A stretch of DNA of 5,364 nt from Candidatus Cellulosilyticum pullistercoris. GTDB lineage: Bacteria; Bacillota; Clostridia; Lachnospirales; Cellulosilyticaceae. Of the stretch, positions 1 through 5,364 are shown one piece after another. The position numbers and the translations under genes are program-made. The stretch spans positions 1 to 5,364 of the forward strand of contig JAHLFQ010000078.1 of assembly GCA_018883705.1 (NCBI GenBank), written 5' to 3'. The notes beneath the pieces were generated by a model. The model was given only the letters and a program-made list of their open reading frames with translations, was not told where the DNA came from and did not search any database. Positions within the stretch are counted from its first letter, which is position 1, and every line of letters starts with the position of its first letter.

Positions 1-380
1 GATGAAATTGGACTAAGTACAAGCTCACATTCTTTTTTCTCATAACCTCTCCCAGATGTCTTAGGTATCTTTACCATATACTGAATTTTTTTTAATGCCT
101 TATTCTTTACGTCTATATTATTAGGGCTTTCTTTATAGGTCACTTCAATGTGCTCACCTGTCATTGTTGTAATCAGTACTTTATCTGCAGTACGAATCTC
201 TTGCTTTATAAACTCTTCAATATTAGTTGCTTCACTCACCATGCTTACTTGTTGATTAAGCTGAATATAATTCATATAGATACTAGAAAAAAATCCCCAA
301 ATACTTTCTAACATAATTGCAAATAGAATAAATGAAATGCACATTTCTAGTAAAGTAAACCCTCTTTCATTTTTCTTCAT
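1..380 (-). CDS. Minor type IV prepilin (pseudopilin), C-terminus cut by window edge
   Basis: A pilin-like protein starts at the ATG at 380-378 and stays open to base 1, giving 126 visible residues. It begins MKKNERG-FTLLEM: a 7-residue basic leader, the Gly that precedes class III prepilin cleavage, Phe at +1 of the mature protein and Glu at +5 (E12). A hydrophobic segment at about residues 8-34 would anchor the subunit before cleavage and form the filament core helix afterwards. The remainder is a polar, Lys/Glu-rich domain with no motif I can name; it has Cys14 in the helix and one later Cys (C118). A purine-rich ribosome site (AAAGGGGAAGGG) lies just upstream. It follows pilD by 51 bases in the same direction, so the adjacent PilD is its likely processing enzyme. 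Position at the operon end and a sequence unlike the upstream pilin suggest a minor or tip pseudopilin (PilV/PilW/PilX or GspI/J-like), but the class cannot be fixed without the C-terminus. Confidence 0.88.
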   Translation of the reverse strand, partial: MKKNERGFTLLEMCISFILFAIMLESIWGFFSSIYMNYIQLNQQVSMVSEATNIEEFIKQEIRTADKVLITTMTGEHIEVTYKESPNNIDVKNKALKKIQYMVKIPKTSGRGYEKKECELVLSPIS

Positions 381-431
381 ATCCCTTCCCCTTTATAGCT
401 AAATATTAACAGTATAGTGACTGTAAGCTCC

Positions 432-1178
432 TTAAAGGTTATTCCCCCATAAAAAAACAAGTACCCCTCCTATACTTAAAAAATGTCCAAGTGGATAAGG
501 CTCACTTTTCTTTTTTATTTTCAATAAAATAATTCCATAGATGCTAGCAAGAACACTAGAAAAAAGTAGCGACAAAAATAAGGTATGTAGACCAACAAAC
601 AAACCAATCATCCCCATAAAACGTACATCTCCATAACCCATTCCTTCTTTTTTCAATAACCATTTACTACAATAAAATACAAGTGCTAGTAATAAATATC
701 CTACTATTGCGCCCATTAAAGCATCTACTAATCCTAAGTAGTTATCCATAACTTTTGCTTGTAATATCTGACCCATACACCCCACTCCAATTCCCCATCT
801 AATAATGGAAGTAGGCAGAATCATTTCATCCCAGTCAATCATCGCTAACACAATTGCAAAAGATACAAAAGTGCAACCAAGTACCGTCTCCATAGATGCC
901 CCAAACCTATAATAAACTATGCCAAAGCTAGCACCCGTTAAGAGCCCTATACCTATATAATGTGTTGAAACCTTACTTTTGCAGTGCTTACATCTACCTC
1001 CTAAAACTAAATAACTTAAAACAGGAATTGATTCTAAGTTACTTAATACCTGTCCACAAGTTGTACAACACGACTTTGAAATCCAAATACTTTCACCGTT
1101 AGGAATACGATAAATACATCTATTAAGAAAGCTACCAATCATTATCCCCAAAACAATAACCAAAATATAATTTCCCAT
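432..1178 (-). CDS. pilD: Prepilin peptidase / N-methyltransferase (A24 family)
   Basis: This 248-residue integral membrane aspartyl protease removes the leader of type IV prepilins on the cytoplasmic side and, in the bifunctional family, N-methylates the new terminal residue. Residues 1-18 form a first membrane segment leading into the family signature GSFLNRCIYRIP (15-26). The cytoplasmic methylase-associated domain is present: it keeps two Cys pairs (C38/C41 and C63/C66) that probably bind zinc, with an extra C37. The peptidase half has the two catalytic Asp regions: IDWDEMILP (D115 or D117; D115 fits the family best) and GMGYGD (D184). Where most relatives read LPD, this one reads LPT (T123). 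About eight hydrophobic segments are visible. Length is normal for the family. The ATG is preceded by AAAAAGGAGAG at good spacing. It sits between the two prepilins, so its substrates are next door. No promoter is obvious in the gap before it, which suggests it depends on read-through past the hairpin at 1228-1197. Confidence 0.96.
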   Translation of the reverse strand: MGNYILVIVLGIMIGSFLNRCIYRIPNGESIWISKSCCTTCGQVLSNLESIPVLSYLVLGGRCKHCKSKVSTHYIGIGLLTGASFGIVYYRFGASMETVLGCTFVSFAIVLAMIDWDEMILPTSIIRWGIGVGCMGQILQAKVMDNYLGLVDALMGAIVGYLLLALVFYCSKWLLKKEGMGYGDVRFMGMIGLFVGLHTLFLSLLFSSVLASIYGIILLKIKKKSEPYPLGHFLSIGGVLVFLWGNNL

Positions 1179-1196
1179 GTTACTCTCCTTTTTAAA

Positions 1197-1228
1197 ATAA
1201 GCAGATATTCCTCAGAATATCTGCTTAT
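1197..1228 (-). terminator. Perfect 14-bp hairpin between the pilin and pilD: leaky terminator or mRNA 3' stabiliser
   Basis: ATAAGCAGATATTC (1197-1210) and its exact reverse complement (1215-1228) enclose a 4-base loop. Read on the minus strand, the stem is followed by TTTAAAAAGGAG, so the 3' side of the stem runs through TTATTTT, a short interrupted U-tract, straight into the pilD ribosome site. The hairpin starts 29 bases after the pilin stop. It looks like an intrinsic terminator of limited strength, since pilD and another pilus gene continue downstream with no visible new promoter. It may let the pilin be made in excess, or it may protect the 3' end of the pilin mRNA after processing. 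Confidence 0.75.
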
Positions 1229-1257
1229 AAAGTAGTTTTATCTTTTAAATCATGTAC

Positions 1258-1701
1258 TTACTCTGACGTCTTTATCCAATTTTCATTATCAGAATCTGAT
1301 GCTATCATTTTATTTGCCAAGTTCACTAAATTTCCATCCATACCAGATACATCTAATCGTAACATTGAAGCTGATGAACCAGTAGCCGCTGTATATTCTA
1401 ACTTTCCCTTTGTTTGTAAGTTAATTGTAGCTGATTCTAAATAACCGGCATCAAATAAATTTTCACCAATTGTTGTTACACTATCACCTGACGTCATTGC
1501 TGGTATGTTACCTTCTGCATTATAAGCATCAATTAACCGTTTCACAGTTTTTACTGTTGATACATCTGTGGAAAGCTTTGACTTTACTACCATATTCCCA
1601 AATGCTGGTATGATTAATGATCCCATAATACCCATTAATAAAACTGCACCGACAAGTTCTATCATAGTAAAACCCTTTTGGTTTCCTTCTTTATGATTCA
1701 C
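1258..1701 (-). CDS. pilA: Type IV prepilin, probably the major pilin subunit
   Basis: A prepilin of 147 residues from the chosen start. The leader ends in NQKG and is followed by FTMIELVGAVLL: Gly at -1, Phe at +1 and Glu at +5, then a roughly 22-residue hydrophobic helix. The mature chain is 137 residues. It continues with an amphipathic helix (about SKLSTDVSTVKTVKRLIDAYN) and a small Gly/Ser/Thr-rich globular part without cysteines, so there is no disulfide-bonded D-region as in many Gram-negative pilins. The frame can be extended to an ATG at 1725, but that ATG has no ribosome site. The GTG at 1701-1699 has AAGGGAG eight bases or so upstream and gives a 10-residue leader of normal size. 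The gene follows pilB and pilC and precedes the peptidase gene, and a hairpin lies just after it. Its place directly behind the motor genes suggests the major subunit; a ComGC-like competence pseudopilin is a weaker alternative. Confidence 0.9.
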   Translation of the reverse strand: MNHKEGNQKGFTMIELVGAVLLMGIMGSLIIPAFGNMVVKSKLSTDVSTVKTVKRLIDAYNAEGNIPAMTSGDSVTTIGENLFDAGYLESATINLQTKGKLEYTAATGSSASMLRLDVSGMDGNLVNLANKMIASDSDNENWIKTSE

Positions 1702-1709
1702 TTTATTCA

Positions 1710-1716
1710 CTCCCTT
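1710..1716 (-). promoter_or_regulatory. Ribosome binding site that supports the GTG start of the pilin
   Basis: Read on the minus strand, AAGGGAG is followed by TGAATAAA and then GTG (1701-1699). This is the only Shine-Dalgarno-like sequence near the pilin start. The bases upstream of the in-frame ATG at 1725 are AATTTACAATAT, with no purine-rich match. The site lies inside the longer reading frame, so an automatic call that takes the longest ORF would miss it. Confidence 0.7.
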
Positions 1717-1751
1717 AATCTTCATATATTGTAAATTCTAATCGACTTGTA

Positions 1752-2957
1752 CTAAATGATTGCTATTGCTGCTGACAAAGTAGGTAACATAATGGCTGCC
1801 ATAATTCCTCCAATAATGCCTGCTATTATCATAAGTAAAATAGGTTCAATCAGCATGGTTAAGTGATCTACTGTCACCTCAACCTCTTCTTTAAAAAAAG
1901 CACCCATCTTAACTAGCATTTCATCTAATGTTCCGCTTTCTTCTCCTATACTTACCATACTTAATAAAAGAGGTGGAAAAATGGTACTGTTACTCATAGC
2001 TTCTAATAAACTATTGCCTTGCCTTAATGCCTCTATTGATTGATTGATTTCTTCTTCTGCTATAGCATTTCCCAGCACCTTTTTTGTAATTTCCATTGAA
2101 TGTAACATAGAAATACCAGATTTCACTAGCATAGACATAGTACTTGAAAAATTTGCTGTCAAACTCTTTTTACTAATATTTCCGAAAATTGGTATCTTTA
2201 AACTTAAGTAATCTAATTTTCTTTTAATAATAGGTATTTTTCTCATATTTAAAACAACTACTGCTCCACCTACTATAAAACTTAATAAAATCCCCCATTG
2301 ATATACAAAAAAATCACTCACTGCAATAACTATTTGAGTAGGTAAAGGAATTTCAGTCCCTGTGACATTTAACAACCCAATATAAGCAGGTACAACTTTA
2401 ATCATCAAAATAACAACAACAATAACTACAATTACCAATACAAGGGTGGGATAGGCTAACGCTTTTTTTACCTTTTTACGAAGAGTTAGTTGATCATCTA
2501 AATATTCAACTGCACGCCTCATAACTTCATCCAAGTTACCAGATGCTTCACCAGAAGCAATTAAATTCACTATCATATCTGAGAAAATTTTTTCTTCCTC
2601 TGCAGCCTGTGAAAAAGTTTTCCCTTCATTAATTGCTATATGAATATGTTCAATATGCTTTGATAAAGTTTTATTAGGTGTTTGTTTACCACATATTTCA
2701 AGCGCTTTTGTAATACTAATCCCTGCTTGTAGCATTGCAGCAAACTGTTTAAAAAAGAAGCTCATGTCACTTAATTTAATCCGTGGTTTAAATAATGTCA
2801 TATCACGATTTAGCATATTTTTATGCTTGATAGATTCAGGATATAGATTTTTACCTATTAAAATTTTACGTACGCTTTCCTCACTTTCTCCCTGAAGCTC
2901 ACCCTTTACTTTTTTCTGAGTTAATAAATCTCGTGCTGTATATAAATAGGACTCCAT
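1752..2957 (-). CDS. pilC: Type IV pilus inner-membrane platform protein PilC (GspF family)
   Basis: A 401-residue polytopic membrane protein that forms the platform between the cytoplasmic ATPase and the growing pilus. It has the two GspF/T2SSF repeats of the family. Repeat one covers about residues 66-190 and carries QFAAMLQAGI and GEASGNLDEVM (136-146). Repeat two covers about 270-392 and carries MLVKSGI and GEESGTLDEML (338-348). Membrane segments lie at about 171-193, 221-238 and 367-395, the usual three. The N-terminal tail (MESYLYTARD...KKVKGELQGES) matches the short domain that precedes repeat one in relatives, so the protein is full length. The start ATG has AGAGGTGAGGGA just upstream. 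It lies 55 bases after pilB and 50 bases before the chosen pilin start, all in one direction, consistent with a single transcript. The near-identical repeats of the GE-SG-LDE motif show both halves are intact. Confidence 0.97.
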   Translation of the reverse strand: MESYLYTARDLLTQKKVKGELQGESEESVRKILIGKNLYPESIKHKNMLNRDMTLFKPRIKLSDMSFFFKQFAAMLQAGISITKALEICGKQTPNKTLSKHIEHIHIAINEGKTFSQAAEEEKIFSDMIVNLIASGEASGNLDEVMRRAVEYLDDQLTLRKKVKKALAYPTLVLVIVVIVVVILMIKVVPAYIGLLNVTGTEIPLPTQIVIAVSDFFVYQWGILLSFIVGGAVVVLNMRKIPIIKRKLDYLSLKIPIFGNISKKSLTANFSSTMSMLVKSGISMLHSMEITKKVLGNAIAEEEINQSIEALRQGNSLLEAMSNSTIFPPLLLSMVSIGEESGTLDEMLVKMGAFFKEEVEVTVDHLTMLIEPILLMIIAGIIGGIMAAIMLPTLSAAIAII

Positions 2958-3012
2958 TCCCTCACCTCTTCTTTATTTTCCTATGATTTTTTTAAACTCA
3001 TCCCTATCCTGT

Positions 3013-4689
3013 TTACTGCTCATAAGCAATTTTAAGCATTTCCTCAATGGTTGTTTTTCCTTGTAAAACATTATAAAGTGCATTATCCCATAATGTTCTC
3101 ATTCCCCTATTGATAGCTTCAGCTTTAATTTCTTCCTTGCTTGTCTTTCCTGAAGAAATCAAAGCTTCTAGATAGGAATCTATAGTTAACACTTCATGTA
3201 CCGCTAATCGACCTTTATAACCCGTTTGGTTACAGGCTGTACATCCTCTTGCCTCATAAACCTGTGTTCCTTCTGGAATATTATAAAGTTTTGATTCACT
3301 AGTTGTTACTTCATGCTTTATGCGACATTTAAGACATAACTTCCTCACTAACCGCTGTGAAATAACACCTTTAACTGCCGCTCCAACCATATAAGCCTCT
3401 GTCCCCATATCAATAAGACGAGGTATAGAGCTTGCTGCATCATTTGTATGTAATGTACTTAAAACTAAATGTCCTGTTATAGCAGCACGTATAGCAATGG
3501 CACTTGTTTCACTATCTCGAATTTCACCAAGCATAATAATATCTGGATCTTGTCTAAGAATAGCTCTTAACGCGCAAGCAAAATCAAATCCTATTTTTGA
3601 GTTAGTTGCTACCTGATTAATACCTTCAATCATGTGTTCTACTGGATCCTCTACTGTAATAATATTAATATTGTCCTTATTCAACATTTTAAGTACCACT
3701 GATAAAGTAGTGGACTTACCGCTTCCTGTAGGACCCGTTAGTAAAATAATGCCATGTGGATTTTTTAATAGGTTGTCCACCTTCTGGTAATCACTAGGGT
3801 GAAATCCAAGGTCTTCTAACGCTAACTCCTTATCTATTCTATAAATAAATCGAATAACTGTTTTTTCGCCATATATAGTAGGTAGAATACTTACACGTAA
3901 ATCTACTTGCTGCCCATTAACAACCTTAGACATACGTCCATCTTGTGGCAATCGACGTTCTGTAATATCTAAACCTGATAATATTTTGATACGTGTTGTC
4001 ATCTTATTAAGTGTTTCTTTTTTAATACGTGCTAATTCATATAATTGTCCATCTACCCTATAACGTATTCGCACATCAAATTCAAATGGTTCAATATGTA
4101 TATCCGAAGCACCCTTTAATATACAACGCTCCAAAATATTATTAACCAGTTGTACCATCGGTGCATCATCATTTTCTTCTTCCTCTATACTTTGCTTATG
4201 CTTCTCTTCTCTTATTTGTCGTTCCACTTGATTCACAATTTTTTTGGTTTGTGCAGAAGTATACGTTTGATTAATCACATTTAATATACCTTTTTCTGAA
4301 GCTAAAATCGGTATAATCTCTCTTTTGGTGCTAAGGTTTAAATCATCAAGGGCAAACATATTTAGAGGATCTTTCATTGCAACTTTTAACTTCTCATCCT
4401 CTACTCCAACAGCAATCACAGTATAGCGTCTTGCTAAACTTTCAGGTACCATGGATACTATATTATAATCCATATTATGTTGTTCAAGGTTCATATACGG
4501 AATTCCTAGCTGCAATCCAAGTATCCTTAAAATCTCTTCCTCTGTCATGATACCTTTTTCAACTAGTATTTCCTCTGCTTTTCTACCTGTATATTTCTGC
4601 TCGTTCATTACCTCTTCTAACTGCTTATGTGTAATCATTTTCGTTTCAAATAACAAATCCTTTATTCGTTTTCTTTGTACTTTTTTCAT
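3013..4689 (-). CDS. pilB: Type IV pilus assembly ATPase PilB (GspE/PulE family)
   Basis: A 558-residue hexameric ATPase that powers pilus extension from the cytoplasmic face. Residues 1-150 form the N-terminal (T2SSE_N/MshEN-like) region, with two 24-residue repeats at about 8-31 and 37-60. A charged linker (about 155-175, EEKHKQSIEEEEND) leads to the N2 domain (SDIHIEPF, 195-202; RRLPQDGRM, 245-253). The ATPase core has Walker A GPTGSGKST (319-327), the Asp box ITVEDPVEHMI (344-354), Walker B IIMLGEIRD (384-392) and the His box STLHTNDA (411-418). A zinc site of four Cys (C452, C455, C483, C486) is complete, as in extension ATPases and unlike the retraction ATPase PilT. The ATG is preceded by GAGGAAAGGATT. 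It is first in the operon, behind a sigma-A promoter. All catalytic motifs are intact, so it should be active. The long N-terminus argues against the shorter competence ATPase ComGA. Confidence 0.98.
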   Translation of the reverse strand: MKKVQRKRIKDLLFETKMITHKQLEEVMNEQKYTGRKAEEILVEKGIMTEEEILRILGLQLGIPYMNLEQHNMDYNIVSMVPESLARRYTVIAVGVEDEKLKVAMKDPLNMFALDDLNLSTKREIIPILASEKGILNVINQTYTSAQTKKIVNQVERQIREEKHKQSIEEEENDDAPMVQLVNNILERCILKGASDIHIEPFEFDVRIRYRVDGQLYELARIKKETLNKMTTRIKILSGLDITERRLPQDGRMSKVVNGQQVDLRVSILPTIYGEKTVIRFIYRIDKELALEDLGFHPSDYQKVDNLLKNPHGIILLTGPTGSGKSTTLSVVLKMLNKDNINIITVEDPVEHMIEGINQVATNSKIGFDFACALRAILRQDPDIIMLGEIRDSETSAIAIRAAITGHLVLSTLHTNDAASSIPRLIDMGTEAYMVGAAVKGVISQRLVRKLCLKCRIKHEVTTSESKLYNIPEGTQVYEARGCTACNQTGYKGRLAVHEVLTIDSYLEALISSGKTSKEEIKAEAINRGMRTLWDNALYNVLQGKTTIEEMLKIAYEQ

Positions 4690-4886
4690 AATCCTTTCCT
4701 CATTTATACATAATTAGAATCTATTAGCTATATTATTATTTTAAATATTATTTATTTTTATAATTTATTAAATTATACATTTATTGGGTATTATTTGCAA
4801 TACATAAAAATAATGTAATATAAGAAAATCTCTTGAATTAAAAACACCCTATCATAACTATTAGAAGCTTTGACAAATGAGTACAT
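4690..4886. other. AT-rich leader and upstream region of the pilus operon
   Basis: No open reading frame of note occurs on either strand. The minus strand holds the promoter at 4800-4772 and an AT-rich leader of roughly 75 bases before the pilB ATG, ending in its ribosome site. Upstream of the -35 box is a run of A/T tracts that could act as an UP element. A short inverted repeat, TACAT/ATGTA, with a 7-base loop overlaps the region just before the -35 box and could be an operator, but it is too short to be confident. I looked for the conserved cores of c-di-GMP riboswitches here and saw none. Confidence 0.5.
4772..4800 (-). promoter_or_regulatory. Sigma-A promoter of the pilB operon
   Basis: On the minus strand the sequence reads TTGCAA (4800-4795), a 17-base spacer, then a perfect TATAAT (4777-4772). 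The -35 box matches TTGACA at four of six positions and the spacer is optimal. Transcription would start near 4765, leaving a leader of about 75 bases before pilB. No other good promoter was seen in the gaps within the operon, so this one probably serves pilB through the minor pilin. In such an AT-rich stretch, chance -10 matches are common; the correct spacing and location raise the confidence. Confidence 0.7.
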
Positions 4887-4955
4887 AAAAAAAGAGCATT
4901 TTCAGCAATCTTAAGTATGATTAAATACTTATAGACAGGTTGCTAATTATGCTCT
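4887..4955 (-). terminator. Three-tiered hairpin with a 7-U tail: intrinsic terminator or structured RNA
   Basis: The transcript of the minus strand can fold as three stacked helices: AGAGCAT/ATGCTCT (4955-4949 with 4899-4893), AGCAA/TTGCT (4944-4940 with 4908-4904) and TAAGTAT/ATACTTA (4931-4925 with 4918-4912). They are separated by a 4x4 internal loop and an asymmetric loop (8 against 3 bases), with a 6-base apical loop. Seven T residues follow directly (4893-4887, overlapping the stem end). The U-tract makes this a probable terminator for something read from upstream. The two internal loops and the length (about 60 bases) are more than a simple terminator needs. It ends about 87 bases upstream of the pilB -35 box, so it would insulate the operon from upstream transcription. 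AAGGAG lies just before it on the same strand. Confidence 0.6.
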
Positions 4956-4965
4956 CTCCTTGACG

Positions 4966-5090
4966 TCAATTGTATTTATTAAAAATCTCATCGACTTCCT
5001 GCTGTGTCATATTTTCTTTAAAAACTATTGCTTAAAGCAGCTATAGAATATCATTCTATACTCATTCATTACTACTTTAACTCTTCGCAT
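4966..5090 (-). pseudogene. Possible broken small gene (two fragments in different frames)
   Basis: An ATG at 5090 opens a 21-codon frame starting MRRVKVVMNEYRM and closing at TAG (5027-5025). In another frame, from about 5031 to TGA at 4968-4966, the reading AIVFKENM-TQQEVDEIFNKYN looks like a natural amphipathic protein end. A single indel near 5030 would join them into a reading frame of about 40 residues. Neither fragment has a good ribosome site at its start. The terminator-like hairpin follows right after, as it would after a real gene. I do not recognise a family. This may equally be chance open frame in AT-rich sequence; the protein-like composition of the second fragment is the main support. 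Confidence 0.25.
5042..5060. repeat. Short perfect inverted repeat
   Basis: TATAGAAT (5042-5049) and ATTCTATA (5053-5060) are exact reverse complements around a 3-base loop, giving an 8-bp palindromic arm. It has no adjacent T-run on either strand, so it is not a terminator. It may be a regulator-binding site or chance in AT-rich DNA. It lies inside the suspected gene remnant. Confidence 0.4.
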
Positions 5091-5104
5091 GACAATCTAC
5101 GACT

Positions 5105-5150
5105 AAAATAATAATAGACTATACCACTCATATTTGTGACATAGTCTATT
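5105..5150 (-). terminator. Intrinsic terminator of the flavin-binding protein gene
   Basis: AATAGACTAT (5113-5122) pairs exactly with ATAGTCTATT (5141-5150); inside the 18-base loop a further CAC/GTG pairing is possible. On the minus strand the stem is followed by ATTATTTTAG, a T-rich tail. It begins 15 bases after the stop codon of the upstream gene, as expected for its terminator. The large loop makes it a moderate rather than strong example. Confidence 0.7.
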
Positions 5151-5164
5151 AAAATCCATAAAGA

Positions 5165-5364
5165 TTAAAGAAGTTGTTTTGCTGATATAGCTGTGATCTC
5201 TAACACTCTATTAGCAAATGGAAATTTTTCTCGCATCATCTCAAATTCTAAACCTGAGTTAATAAATCTTGCTGTTCCTTCAACTAAAAAGCCTGTCCCT
5301 TGATAACCATTAAAACCTAAAACCTCTCTACTACCTAAAGTTACCTTTACTCGATTATTTATAT
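5165..5364 (-). CDS. Pyridoxamine 5'-phosphate oxidase-like flavin-binding protein, N-terminus cut by window edge
   Basis: Sixty-five residues of the C-terminal half are visible, ending at TAA (5167-5165). The segments VTLGSREVLGFNG, GTGFLVEGTARF and FEMMREKFPFANRVLEIT match, from memory, the split-barrel FMN-binding proteins of the pyridoxamine 5'-phosphate oxidase superfamily, small proteins of about 125-135 residues common in anaerobes. The visible part includes barrel strands (VTLG, GTGFLVEGTA), the helix SGLEFEMMREKFPF and the last strand LEITAISAKQLL. Relatives bind FMN and probably act in redox or detoxification chemistry; the substrate is unknown for this type and it is not the vitamin B6 enzyme PdxH. 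It is separated from the pilus operon by a terminator and nearly 500 bases, so the link is only proximity. The start and promoter lie outside the window. Confidence 0.85.
   Translation of the reverse strand, partial: INNRVKVTLGSREVLGFNGYQGTGFLVEGTARFINSGLEFEMMREKFPFANRVLEITAISAKQLL

Noticed and set aside
400..425. Small inverted repeat ACAGT/ACTGT between pilD and the minor pilin as a terminator.
   Set aside because: The stem is only five base pairs with no T-run, and the downstream gene continues the operon.
1728..1733. TACAAT on the minus strand just before the pilin, a possible -10 box of a pilin-specific promoter starting close to the GTG start.
   Set aside because: The hexamer 17 bases upstream (TTTAGT) is a poor -35 match, and single -10-like hexamers are frequent in AT-rich DNA. 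It would fit the GTG start, so RNA 5'-end mapping could revive it.
4690..4960. A c-di-GMP riboswitch controlling the pilus operon, as known upstream of some clostridial pilin genes.
   Set aside because: I did not find the conserved core and tetraloop/receptor sequences of the class I type, and nothing resembling the longer class II fold between the promoter and pilB. The leader after the promoter is too short and AT-rich.
4960..4969. The 10-base palindrome TTGACGTCAA, resembling an operator.
   Set aside because: It is a single copy, sits between the suspected gene relic and the hairpin rather than at a promoter, and GACGTC also occurs by chance inside the pilin gene.
1..5364. Mobile elements, CRISPR arrays, tRNA or rRNA genes.
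   Set aside because: No transposase, terminal repeats, regularly spaced direct repeats, or tRNA/rRNA signatures were seen by eye on either strand.

Overview
The window is AT-rich and carries a low-G+C Firmicutes-like (Clostridia-type) type IV pilus (T4P) assembly operon. Every convincing gene is on the minus strand, so transcription runs from high to low coordinates. Support for a Gram-positive anaerobe comes from strong AGGAG-type ribosome sites, a consensus sigma-A promoter, AT-rich codon use and the lack of any secretin or outer-membrane pilus gene. The lineage is an inference; I cannot name a species.

Layout in transcription order: (1) 5364-5165, the C-terminal half of a small pyridoxamine 5'-phosphate oxidase-like flavin-binding protein, followed by its terminator hairpin (5150-5105). 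(2) 5164-4690, a 475-base gap without an intact gene. It holds a possible broken small gene (5090-4966), a three-tiered hairpin with a U-tract (4955-4887), and a near-consensus sigma-A promoter (4800-4772) that very likely drives the pilus operon. (3) pilB (4689-3013), the assembly ATPase. (4) pilC (2957-1752), the inner-membrane platform protein. (5) A prepilin, probably the major pilin (1701-1258, starting at a GTG rather than the longer ATG frame). (6) A perfect 14-bp hairpin (1228-1197) in the gap after the pilin. (7) pilD (1178-432), the prepilin peptidase/methylase. (8) A second, minor prepilin (380 to beyond base 1), cut by the window edge.

The parts fit one machine. PilD cleaves the short leader peptides of both pilins after the conserved Gly. 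PilB hydrolyses ATP at the cytoplasmic face. PilC couples this to extraction of mature pilin subunits from the membrane into the fibre. The downstream pseudopilin probably primes or tips the filament. No retraction ATPase (PilT) or PilM/N/O alignment genes are visible; they may lie beyond base 1 or elsewhere. This is a recognisable known system rather than a new one. The points most worth a second look are the hairpin that may lower pilD and minor-pilin expression relative to the pilin, the degenerate c-di-GMP-binding (MshEN-like) N-terminus of PilB, the pilin start choice, and the structured RNA and gene debris upstream of the operon.
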